Source: Scatophagus argus
Taxonomy: Eukaryota; Chordata; Actinopteri; Scatophagidae
NCBI RefSeq assembly: GCF_020382885.2
Contig: NC_058510.1
Coordinates: 2,947,362-3,011,361 of the forward strand
DNA length: 64,000 bases
Direction of reading: 5' to 3'
The notes below the pieces were generated by a model. The model saw nothing but the letters and a program-made list of their open reading frames with translations. It had not been told where the DNA came from and did not search any database. Numbering within the stretch: position 1 is the first letter of the stretch; the number at the start of each line of letters is the position of its first letter. The position numbers and the translations under genes were made by a program. This document shows positions 1 to 12,084 of the stretch, piece by piece.

Positions 1-3000
1 GGCCTGACCTTTTGTCGAAGACAGAGAGACGAAGAGAGGGGGGATAAAGATGGCATGAGGGTTCTTCAGGAGGTCAGGAGGAATAAAAGCACAGAAAATA
101 TGAAAGCACATCGAGCACTTACGAAGGCAAGAAGTGGATGTTTACCATTTCACCCAAATGACAAACGTAGCACTGCTTTTATCCCCTCTTTCTGTTGCGA
201 TGGCCTTGCTGCTTACAGAGGCTACTGAATTTGTTTCCAAGGAATGTCATCTTCAATGACTTCTGTGTCATCATTTCTTTTACATCTTTCTTTTCTTTGT
301 ACTTTTGTAAATTTTCACTTTCAAAGAAACATTTTTATTTTCTGTGTACAGTTCAAAGGTGATATAATGTGTATATTACACATGTTTTTGATGGGGCCAC
401 TTGTGAAATCCTGCTTTTTTTTTCCGTGACTGACTACTGACTGAAACAACAAAAACAGCAGAAATGAAGTGAAATGTGAACACAAGAAGTGGAAAAGACA
501 GACATCGTCAGGATGGATGTCAGTCGGCACCTTTGTTTGGCCATTTTCCTCAACCAGAGAAAGGATCTCTGGAGTATTTGTGTTTTTCTCTCTCCATCAA
601 GTGAATTTCGTCGTGGACGTGCCCAAACGTCAAGGCCGCCTTGAGCATCAGATCAGCAGAGCAGCGTCGACTCCAGAGTCCCCGTCAGAAAAAGTGCTTT
701 TTCACTGCCTAAAGAATATACGTGTATGTTTAAAGCACACTCTCTGTCTTTGGAAAGGGTTGCCTTTTCCTTCTTAGGGAGCCGATATGTTTGACCATGT
801 CAACTTTCTGTGGTTTCTCATCATCACTCGTGCATAGAAACTGGTCCGTCCAACAAGAGCCAACGTGAATATTGTACATCTCAGCGTACAGTAAAGAGAA
901 AGAGAAAGAGAGGGACATGACATTGTGCCAAACTTTGACACCTTTGACGCCAGTCCTGAAGGACTTTAAGGGGACATTCTGTCGAAGTTTACAGACACTG
1001 ACTGGTTTGCTCCCTCTGCTGTTTGTAACTTTTACTTTCTTGTGTTTTGATCAGGTGAAGCCGTACTTATTGCTGGGGATCATGACTAACATCTCCCTCC
1101 CATTGATGTACAGACCTGCCTCTCCGTGTTGGCTGAGCATGCGTGGGTGTGCGTGCGTGGGGTCAGATGTGACTGTGTGTGTGTGTGTGTGCGTGCGTGT
1201 GACAGAATGAGTGTACACGTAAACCTGAGCGAGCGTATCTATGCATGCATGTGTGTAGTCGTGTGTGTATGCCTCTGTTGTGTGTATGTGCGTGTGTGTT
1301 CCTGTATAAATCAGTGTCCGAACAAGGCATTCCTACCGACAGTTTGTCCAGTTTTACAACATGAAAAACCAAGGTAAAAATCACTAGAATGAAATGTTGA
1401 TATAGGATGACAAATCTATGAATATATGAATATAAATATAAATATATATATATATATAATTTTTATGTGCAGATGTTAGTGTCACTAAATGCAACAAATG
1501 TTTGCAGAGAAAAAATGATTATGTGGTGTACAACAGGACTCTTGTTCACTTGACCTAAACGTGGAAGCTGCTGATCAGGCCCCCCGTCCTCCCACCCCAC
1601 CCCCAATCAAGACAAAAGAGAAATCCCACCTGAAGATGCTCAGGCTTCGGTACGAGTTGTGTGTTATTGTGTGTCTATGCTTCTTAGATGACCCTGCTGA
1701 GAGAGGACCGTACTTGAACACAAGGAAAAATAAAAAGACTCTTTGCAATCAAACATCACGGTCTCCATTATGGTCTTTTAACAGATGCAGTTTTAGACGG
1801 GGACGTCGTGCTCCTCCCTGAATTAGTGGCTCTGTGTGTTTTTACTCATAAGGAAAAGTGAATCGTGTGGGGTATTGTGTGGGTTAATCTGACACACTTT
1901 GATGTGTTCTAGATTAATTCACATGTTTGTGCTCTTTCAACCTGTCTTTTCTTCATGAAGGGCTTGAGGTGGCTTTGAAGATCTAACAGAGTTAATAACA
2001 TAGTGTCAGAATATTTCCCTTCCCACAGTCTTCCTTAGGATTCTGAGCCAGACTTTTAAAACTCTTCTGTAAAAATCAGAAGAATTTGTTCACATGTCCA
2101 ATCAGGTAAAACAAAGAGATGCTTATTGAGTACAAATACGTTTTTTAGATGATAGTTAGTACTTAAAAGATGTATTGAATGTACAGGGGGACAGTGCACA
2201 GCACAGTCACCCCACAACAAACACTACCTTGGAAAAACTTGTATGACCAATTTCAGAATTTCAACATGTCAATTCAACATCTGTTGTGTCTGACAGACAA
2301 AATAACACTTAGCTTAGAATATTAGCCAGTTCGGTTTGCTCCTCATAAGTCACTCTGTACAACGTACGTAATGTCAGTCGCTCTGGAGGAGAAAGTGACC
2401 TTCAGGTTTGGCTTCAATAGAGAGCCTGCGTTGCAAACTGCGAGTGTGTTGTGGGTGGGTGTTTGACAGGTTTTGTGGACTTGAATACTAACCCCCCCTC
2501 CTCCTGGAGTAGCACTTAAGAGCTGTTACACTGGATTATGTTGTCACTAAATATGCATATACAAAACAGATTAGGTGCATTTTAAGGGAGTTTATGAGTT
2601 TCACACAAAGTCTTTATAGGCTGCTGATTGCCTGTGTTTTCACGCTACATATTGTCTTTACTGTATTCAGTATGACACCTGAAAAACATCTTGAAACTTC
2701 TGAAAAACTGTTTATTTGTTTTCATGTTGCTCCTAAATGAATGAATGTCAGTACATTCATATTCTAGTAGGATCGATGCAGGAAAAAGTTTTTAGATGTC
2801 TTTACTAAAGTAAAAGCAGCAATACTACAGTGTAAAAAGTAATTTTGTGAGTGCAAACATCACCAATGCATTCAGACTGCTTCTTATGCAGACAATTTAC
2901 TGCTGTTGTCCCGCCGGCTGACAGGCAACACTGTTAACATCTTGATACCATCATGTCTTCACACAAACGTATTCGCTGGGGACTCGACTGACAGGCGTGT

Positions 3001-3340
3001 GGGAGCATGTTGTATGATAATTCTTTGGATATCAGCCGTATTCACACTGATAATGACCCCTTTCAGATGCGAGTTAATGTACTTACACAGCGTAGCGTGA
3101 TAGGCACGTATATATGCATGACAGGGGGCTTAATATTTGACTGTGATCTTGCCCCAGAGTGACAGTGGTGGGATGTGGTGCTATCAATAATAATAATGCA
3201 GACGTGCAAAGCCAATGGAAAGGCTCTGACACCCACCAGCCTCTACTGTCGTCTTAATGACAGCGGAGAGACATCAAAGGGGCAGTAATGGAAATTCTCA
3301 TTTTGTATTTTCCCTTCTGTTTTGCCTCCATTTTGTGCTG

Positions 3341-3363
3341 CCCCCCCCCCCCCCCCCCCCCCC
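3341..3363. repeat. Poly(C) run, 23 bases
   Basis: An uninterrupted run of 23 C on the + strand. Runs this long are rare in vertebrate DNA and change length easily; the true length may be uncertain in the assembly. Confidence 0.95.
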
Positions 3364-5765
3364 ATGACTTTGATCCCATTCATTCACATATCCACTCTGA
3401 GATTGAAATGAACTTGAAGCACATTACGTGAACGAGGCTGAGAAGTATTTGTGACAATCCACTGGAATTTATGCCTCCCCCTTCCTCCTTTTTCTGCTTC
3501 TTTGATACTGTTCAGGTAAGGCCAGGATGTAGTGTTGGGTAATAACTTCATCGTTTTGATTATTAGCCTTTACAATAGAGACAAGCCTCCTCTGTCTGCA
3601 CACAGTCCCATAGTGGAAGCCCAGTGTAACTTAATGTGGCATGAAAATAGCTCCCCAATTTTCCTGCGCACGCCTCCGGCCTTCACTGTTTCACTCCTTC
3701 TCTCCCAGGTTTCTCTCCTTCTAGCTCTGTCAGCGTCCCAGCCGTCACACACCACAGGCCAGACTTGTTTGTGCAGTGCACATGTAGGTGTTTGTCAGCA
3801 GAGAGACGGGGAGGACGTGACGTGGGAAAGGGGAGGCACAAAGGAAGGAAAAATGAGGAGATGGACGTAGTGAGGAGCAGGTGGAGGGTCTGTGATTTAT
3901 ACTCTGAGGATTTGAGCGTGAAATCAATTTGTGTTTAAGGAGAAGCGAGGCTCAATGGATCCACTGGGTGCCAAAGATAGACCTTGAGAAATTAATGCTC
4001 TCATTTGAAATGGAAGGAGAGGGAAGGGTGGAGCTTGAAGGAGAAAGAAGGTGGAAGGAGGAGCAGTAGGATGGAGAGAGAGAGAACGATTTAAAAGTAG
4101 GAAAAGAAGGGCGGAGAGACTTTTGAAAGGATGAAGACAGCATCCTGGGTAAACTAGAAAACTTCTGAAACTTCAGAATAGTTTTTTTGAGTCATGAAAA
4201 AATAATGGAAAATGAGAAATGCCCCAGAAAATGTTATATATTTTATTTTAAAAAATGTAAAAATTCTTCTATTTTTCATTAGCTAAGAGATGTCTGTCAA
4301 ATGTGCCTGCAGCGGCTGGCAGCTGAAATTAGGACCCAGTTCAGGGACAAGATGAAGTTCAAATCGTATGGGTGGCTGTTTCTAAAGAGCTGCACTCATC
4401 ACAATCTAGAAACTTTTTGTGACACTCGAAGAAACATACAGAAACAATAAGTTGATTTAATATTTGAAGTTAGACAGTCAAAAATAAGAGCTTTATTTTG
4501 CTTTGAAACTAATTTAAAATACTCCCCCTAAACCTTAAATAATTGATTTTTTTGGCCATTTTGGTTCAGCGACAACAAGCTGTAAACACAACACAAAATC
4601 TTCTCATACGTCAGATATTTCTCACAGGACACACCTCTAAAGATGGATCACAGCTCGGCTGCGAAGCTCTGCTTCAGGATACGGTATGGAGCTTTTTTTT
4701 CAGATAACATTACATTAGACACCATATTTATTTTTTACTTTTCCGATCGTATGCCTGCATGAGGCATTTCAGAGTTTACTCGCCCCAGGCAAGTGTAAAT
4801 GTCGAGCCCTGCCTCGGCATATTTGTTGATTTATAGCCTAACTAATGTGGACTATACTTTGTCTATCCATGCGTAGGATGAAATGGGGCTGCTGTGTTGA
4901 ATGTAGACATATGCCACAGTGAAAGGTCACTGACAGAGATTTTACTGCACGTTACTGGACATGGGCAGCTGTCCAAAACAACACAATAAGAGCAACAGCA
5001 CAACAAGCCAAAACTTGGGCGCTAAGAGATGTTGGGACGCCTTATAGTGCTGTGGGGCACTGGGGATTTGTGATGAAAGTGTGTTTATCTACAAACAATA
5101 TCCTTTTCACAGCATACGTGGTGACGTAATCAGTCCACAAAATATTAAGTGCGTCTGGTTAGATTGCTTACATGGAAATGTTTACTGGCTAATATTGTGT
5201 AGTGTGCTTTGCTTCTTCATAGGGATGACTGAGACGCTGCACCGAGAGGTAAAGAGAAAGATGGAGTGTGATTATGGAGGGAAAAGACTAAGATGAGAGA
5301 TGACTGAAGAGATAAAGTGCAGGTAGAGAAGGTAGGAAAAAAGGCTTTAGCAAATAAGGACTCTAGAGCACTCCTCCCAAATGCCTATTTATTCGAATCA
5401 AGTACATGTACCTCTCATTTCTCATTTCACCTGCTGTCATAAATTCTGCTGCAACTAACAACAAATCAACAGGAGAAAAAAAAAAGAAATATGGCAGGAA
5501 GAGCTCCCCACAGTGAAGTGTTCGCTACTGTTTGACATGGGTGTTATTGTGGTTCATTAACATCTGTGGGACGTAGCAGGATATTTCAGCTTTGCGAGGC
5601 GCTTTCACAGGGCGTCAGCACTAAGCAGTGCCGATTAATGCGGCTGAAGATAGCCACAGAAAGTCAGCAGTGATGGAGAACCTGTATGAAAAGCTCAGCG
5701 GGAATAAAAAGTTATGATGAAAAGGTACTCACTGAGTGAATGAAGAGGACAGTCATGTGCAGTCG

Positions 5766-5890
5766 ATAAGATAAAATAACATTATCCTTAACATTACACA
5801 TAACATTACAACACCTAACAACACATAACATTATCCTTTATTTATCCCACAGCAGGGACACGTTTGTCAGAAAAAAAGATAGAATAAATA
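5766..5890 (+). repeat. Teleost retroposon 3' tail fragment
   Basis: The stretch carries the motif TTTATTTATCCCACAGCAGGG, split by a short duplication of 'aacattac' units and followed by an A-rich end. From memory this type of sequence is common at the 3' ends of teleost LINE/SINE copies. The family is not assigned. Confidence 0.5.
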
Positions 5891-7178
5891 AAATGGACAT
5901 AATGGATATAATGATAAGTAACAGACTCAGTGGTTGAATACTCTTGCCAGGCCAGCACTTTTGAGAGCATAATATGACAAGAGATCATCAAACTTATGAA
6001 CGTATTAGTTTCTCCGGAGAGGGCCGTGAACCGTCATACTAAAGTTCATGGCAATGGATCCAAGAGTTGTCAAGACATTTTGTTGAAGGGGATCACAGAA
6101 GTCATTATGCCACATCCTGTGGCATGAACATCTGTACAAAATGTTATGGAGACATTGACCAAACAACACCTGTGAAACTGTGCAGCTAGCGTGGATAAAA
6201 AACAGACTACACCTTGTGTCAGGTGTTCTCATACTTTTGTAAGCTAACACAGAGATCTGATTGTTAATAAAAAAGATCCAAGGACCATCTTTCCAAATAA
6301 ATAAGAACAATGCAGAACATGGTAAACAAAACAAAACTGTGCTGTATTCAAGGCCAGTACACATTTGGAGAGTTTACTGATGCAGGAGTCTCACACATCT
6401 TCATTTCAAAAACTAATCCATTTTGTGTCCTTTCATTTGATGGATGATGTGTTGTGATTGACACAATGATATTGAAACATAGTGTAACTGGTCTTTTTGA
6501 CACTTTTTGACACTTTTTTGTTTATGTGCATTCTTGAGCACATTTAGACATGAACATAGCTGAAAAGATAAGATGAATGTTGTTTATTTGAACCTTTTGG
6601 CAGTACTGCACAGCTGTGTGTCTTCGTGAACAGCTCCTAACCATGGCTCAATCTGTGTCAGCACAAACCTGCACCTGGTGAGAGACTTTTTAGAAAAAAA
6701 GTTGTTTTTTACTTTATTAACACAGCTGCCTCTGAATTCGACCTTGTGTGCAGAACAAAGCACGAGCATGGCACCTTTCATTGTACTGAACAGAATCCAT
6801 CAATAAAACCAAAACCATATGGAGATGAGTGAGTATTTTGCACTCACATGTCTCTGTGGTGCCATTAAAATGAAGGTGTGCGGGTATGGAGGCAGCTGGA
6901 AAACTGCCCTCACAGAGTGTATCTGACTTTTCTAAGAGCTTGTGTGCAAAATGAGCTCTGGATGTATTGTTTTCTAAATGAGCTTGACCCCAGTCTCCTT
7001 GTGGTGAGGAACTGGAGCAGTGGGAGTAAACCTGTGATCAATACAGCACCACATTATTGCTAATCAATCTGCTTGTTGCATTGCTTCTTCTCTCTCTCCT
7101 GTCCTCACTTGATTCAACGTGACTGTGATTGACATGGACACATGTAACTACGTGTATGCTCATATGGGTGGTTCTCTG

Positions 7179-7179
<1 letters not shown>

Positions 7180-7218
<39 letters not shown>
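7180..7218. repeat. (CA)n microsatellite
   Basis: About 19 CA units without interruption. Confidence 0.95.
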
Positions 7219-7219
<1 letters not shown>

Positions 7220-7341
7220 ATAAGGCACCCTGTCAGGTATTGAATAGTCAGTGCTGCTGAACAGAGAAGAAGCCTTGGTTATTCATGTGTGTTAGTGTTG
7301 CTGCAGAGGACCCAGCTGGCTCCTACAGAGCTATGTCTGCC

Positions 7342-7401
<60 letters not shown>
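7342..7401. repeat. Compound (TG)n(GA)n microsatellite
   Basis: About 8 TG units run directly into about 21 GA units. GA/TC mirror tracts of this size can form triplexes. Confidence 0.95.
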
Positions 7402-7404
<3 letters not shown>

Positions 7405-7564
7405 GAGAGCATGTGTGTGTGTGTCAGAGGCATGATTGCATGCGTGTGAGAGACTGCGTGTGTGTACACCTGTCAGTTTGAGCAAATTCACTCACCTGTG
7501 ACGTCCTCATTCTGTCTCTCTGTAAGCTGTCACTGAGAGTGCTCGTCTCAAAGGGCCAGGTAAC

Positions 7565-7601
<37 letters not shown>

Positions 7602-10394
7602 CATATCAGCCATGGGCAGGTGTTGAGATCACTGACTTCTAAAGAGGATTTCACCTATGGCAGTTTGAATGTGTGCCATGTATTTGCAGCCTGATTAGTG
7701 AAAGCTCTCCCTCTCACTCTTTCCATCTCGCATGCACGTGTGCACATCAGAGAGAGAGAACAAGGCGAGGAACAGAGACGAAGAAAGTGTGAGGGAGGAA
7801 AATGAGCTGGGTGTGGAGCTCTGTATTTGTCTTTTGCTTCGGAGTTGTGCACTTTCTGTCAGCGACTGTTCAGTTTTTCTGGGACATCACAAGCCGAGTG
7901 ACGGCGGCGATGAATCCTGCAGGACACAAACGCCCACGTACACAACTGAAGCGGGGCCCTCATGTGATGAAGCGTCATTCTTCCACCTAGTGGCCACATA
8001 TGCATACACCCTCACATACAGGACATGAATTTATGGGTACGTGCAATGACAGACAGAACCACTGAAAAACATACACACCGGTGACTAGGCTGGACTGACC
8101 TTCACTTCATGTGCTTTCACTGGGCATGAAATGAACATCACGATATTAAGAATACTAATTTTTCCAGTAACTAATTTTTTTGGAAATATGGGATCGTTAC
8201 TCTTAAAGAGGTTTAAAGTCAGAATATCTCGGCCTGTGCTGCTTTGATTTCGACCATTTTGTGCTTTAAAATCTGTCACAAATCCCCCCCAGCTTAAGGA
8301 CAGCATAGTGCTGAATCACTGGAGTACAGCTTTATTTTAGGTTTTCATGTCATGTAATCTCTTTGGGAGCATCCAAAGTTAGGAATTTCCAAAATTCATT
8401 GCTAACATGTCAGTGAAACTGCATAAATCAATCTTATGAGTCATCATATTGATGTTTAGTGCCTTACATTTTTGCTTTTAAAAAGTATGTAAAAAGACCA
8501 TGTTTTTAAAATAATCCTTAGATACACAGAGATTTATACACAGAGGTCAAATGAGGCCTTTGGAGGCGTGTGTGGCACATCTCACAACAGACCACATGGC
8601 CACTGACGCTTACTGTCAACAGGCATTTTGAGAATGCAGAGACTCTGCAGGTGTGATTGTGTACAGTCGTCTTTCTGCAGCTGAAATACTCCCCCAGGCT
8701 TCATCAGGAAGGATAACATCTTAATCAACATGTCTTGTTCAATAAGAGTTAACGAAGTCCAAATGCTTCAATTAGACATCAAGATTCACCCTTTTATCAG
8801 TACTTTATCAGCAGTCTGACCTGTGAGTGAACTCCTGGCCCTTTGATTGGTTGTCAACACCCTCCTCAGGGACACTGATGCCCTGGCAACTGACACTTTG
8901 AGGACAAATGCGATGCTGGGACCTCCTCTCCACTGCCAAAACCCATCGCTCATCAGCAGCGTGTGTGTGTGTGTGTATGTCCATATGTGTGCGTGTGTGT
9001 GCGTGCAGTACAATTTGTGGGTGTGGGGTGACATTATAAACAGGTCTTGAAAATTGGCTGATTGCATCTGTATTCTTAATATTTGTCTTGCTTTGTATTT
9101 CAATGAATAATTCAAAGGTACTCAATTAAAAACAGTGCATGTGCAACCATATGTGTGTGTGTGTGTGGATTGTGAGCACAGTGAACATCACATCTTCTGA
9201 TAGTCTGAGTGAAGAACGCAGCTGCCACTTCACACTGCAATTATGCCATTACAGGGTTGACAATTGGCCAGCACGCATCACTGTGACTACACACGCACAC
9301 ACACACACACATACACACTGCAATCATGACCACACATGTAAATGCATGCACACTCACCAGACTCCTCCGACATATCTCATTAAGCACATTGCAGTATTTA
9401 AAAAATATATATTGTTGAAAAACACACACATGGCATCCTAAACACAGATACGTATAGATCATATTTTGCAGTACTGTTTATATATAATAGGCCTATATGT
9501 TCTCAGCCTTCTAGTGTATGTAGTGAAGCAGAGGCATGTGCATAACCTGAGACTATTACTCTTTCAGTCTTATTTAATTTTTTTCTCAGTTACCTGTAAT
9601 ACTCATAGACTTTGACTGCAGTTCTCAGCTCCGGCTAAGGGCACTGCCATGTCAGCCAATTAATGAACCACTGTGGACTTGCAGTGTGGAAAGTAGGTGG
9701 CCTCAGAGACCACCACTGTCACACGGTTTTCTTTTTCTCGCTGTTGAGTTGTCTCTTGCCTTTTATCAGCCCGCCCTGCTGCTGCCTCTCGTGGGTTTGT
9801 TGGTGAGAGATGGAAACTGGCTGCTTCATTAGAAGAGGTTTGCTCTCATAAACGCTTCAGATGTAGGTGGACATCCACTATGAAAATGTCTTCTTGGAGG
9901 GCAGCAGTATTTATTCCCACAATTAATATTTACATAATATTTAAGTCAGAGATTAGCTCCTGAGCTCAATGAGATCTTTTCATTTTCTGTCACAAAGCAA
10001 TTAGCACCCTGATACTGGCTTTGGTGACAGGATCCCGTTTCTTTATTAACAGTCATTCTTCTGTTGTATGCAGTGGTTTTTTGTTGCCCACATATGCATT
10101 TGTGATTTACTTTCCTATTCAAATGGTGCCTGCAGGCAAAAAGTTTAGAGTGCAGGGGTTCAACTGGAATAATTCAAATGGATATGGAATTACACTAAAT
10201 AAATGACTAAGTGAAAACAATAATAGTAATAACAATAATGATATTTCGAGTCAATTGCTATTTATTTTTTAAAGTAGCCTATACTGTTTACACTGCTGCT
10301 GTTTTATTAACAATTAACAACAGTCAAAATATAAATTCTTCAGATTGTTTTTTTTTTTTGCCTAGGATGGCGAAGGCATGGCCAGCCCTACCCC

Positions 10395-10766
10395 TCCTCT
10401 GATTGGCTTATCGTGATCTCTTTCGTCATACCTAACCTTACAGCATCAAGGAGGGCAACGACAGTCAGAGACGGGGCAGGGCGCGTTATGTCTTCGCCGT
10501 CCTGGGGAAAAAAATATTTGGTTTACTGTACCATGTACGCACTGTACACAACGGATTCTGCCGACGTCATCGCGCTCCGCACGCAACTCAACTCTGGACG
10601 GATACGCATGACGCAATCACGCACAGTTTCCAAACAATACTCAGGAATAAGCCACGTTGACGATCCAGGCAGAAGAGCAGTCCAGAATCTGAGGCAGAAT
10701 AAATCTGGAATTTGCTCGCTAGACGCTCTGGTTTGTTCTTGCCGCAGGCTCCAGATCCGAGCGGAC
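10395..10766 (+). promoter_or_regulatory. dap promoter and 5' UTR region
   Basis: The 370 bases before the dap start codon are richer in CpG than the flanks. They contain an inverted CCAAT box (ATTGG at about 10402), a near-consensus CRE (GACGTCAT, 10563-10570) and TGACGCAAT at 10609-10617. There is no clear TATA box. The transcription start cannot be placed from sequence alone. The high CpG density and CCAAT/CRE motifs fit a broadly active promoter. Confidence 0.5.
10609..10617 (+). promoter_or_regulatory. C/EBP-ATF composite-like site
   Basis: TGACGCAAT matches the half-CRE plus half-C/EBP arrangement of amino-acid response elements bound by ATF4-type heterodimers. It lies about 150 bases before the dap ATG. 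Function is inferred from motif and position only. Confidence 0.3.
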
Positions 10767-10821
10767 ATGTCGTCGCCGCCGAAGGAGAAAGTCGAAACCA
10801 AAGGAGGACATCTCCCTGCAG
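10767..10821 (+). CDS. dap: dap coding exon 1
   Basis: Encodes residues 1-18 plus one base; donor is CTGCAG|gtagag, phase 1. Carries the first Ser-Pro site (residue 3). Confidence 0.93.
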
Positions 10822-12041
10822 GTAGAGCTCCCTGGGCTGCTGTGTTGTTTTTTCAAAGCTTCCTATAAACCCGAAGGCCTTTGTTTCTGCAGCGTCTCAA
10901 ACCAACAATCACGCGATAACGGTTAATACCTGTGCAGTCTGTACATTTCAGATACCAGCGACTGACAGCGCGCTCGAAACTGCTTGCGATGCACTCTGGC
11001 CTATTTCTCAATTTCGCTCCTTTCTTTACTTCCTGATTGGAGTGAGATCTTGCAACATGATGAAACTTGGGTCATATTGTAGCGATAGGTGATCCAACAT
11101 TTTCGCTGAAGTGTTGCGGTCATTACAGCTGGATTGCTGACGTGGAGGTCACAGGCTCCAGTCTTGTGGATGTGGGCCGGAGAACAACAGATAAGGTGTA
11201 CGTGGACATGAGCAGGGTTGCAGGGCACTGGGCCTCAGCAGCTGCAGAGAAGATAGGACAGGAAGATAACAAGTGCCCCTCGCACCTGATCTGGGATCTG
11301 TAGTGTGGCAGCCTTCAGCAGACACCCAGTTACGTTAATGTACACGTATGAGCACTGAGCACCACTGAGGCCTGAGGTCAAGGCCAGCGACAGAACAGCA
11401 GCCCTGCAGCTGCTAACAGCTCAGGGTCTTGCTCAAGGATACCAAGGCAGGACGGCTGCTTGCCAACAGCCGTTTGAACCTCAGTCATCCGTCCTCTTTA
11501 ACTTAATTATGAAGTTGAAGTCCCAGCGGTTACATTGCCAGTAAAGTCCAAACTCTTCTGTCCACCCACACAGTGTTTGGTTTTCCATAAACATATGGGA
11601 TATTTTTGTATTTTCTTTTCTTGAATAATCATTTTCAGTGTTCATATGTGTGCGCCCTGTGTGTGTGTGTGTGTGTGTGTGTTGCAGTAAAGGCAGGAGG
11701 TATGAGGATAGTGCAGAAGCACCAGCCCACCGCCGCTCCAGAACCACCGCAAAAAGATGACGATGAAGAGGAGTACGTCAGCAGCAGGTAAGAATCACGC
11801 TCAGTCATGGAATGGGTGTCGAATGATCCTGATGAGCAGGGGCCCAGGAGCCCACAGGACTAGAGCCCTTTTGAAATGAATGTCAAGATTTTGTTTTGAA
11901 AAGTCAGTTAAATCACTGCAGAGAAAGTGATTTTTGCAAAGAGATAACCACAAAGAGTCACAAAAAGATTCAAAATGCTTACAAACACTTTTATATTTAT
12001 GGCCACTTTGTCTCTTTGCTTATCTTGTTCCTGTATAGAAG

Positions 12042-12084
<43 letters not shown>

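Larger units (their letters stand above)
1..10394. other. Non-coding left flank of dap
   Basis: I find no exon here that I can defend. Open frames in this stretch are short, start at arbitrary ATGs and often run through CA/GT repeats. The first 1.8 kb reads like a 3' UTR: AT-rich, with T-runs and an AATAAA near 1728 followed by a short tail. In the human locus the gene beyond DAP is CTNND2, so a ctnnd2 3' UTR is possible, but no coding sequence shows it. Further microsatellites lie near 1169-1201 (GT), 1440-1459 (TA), 7567-7600 (CA), 8958-9000 (GT), 9150-9168 (GT) and 9292-9316 (CA). Confidence 0.6.

Noticed and set aside
1126..1384. Cys/Val-rich and His/Thr-rich ORFs
   Set aside because: Both strands of a GT repeat read in open frames; the same applies to many short ORFs over CA/GT tracts.
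7279..7491. Ser/Leu/His-rich ORF on -
   Set aside because: Translation of the compound TG/GA microsatellite.
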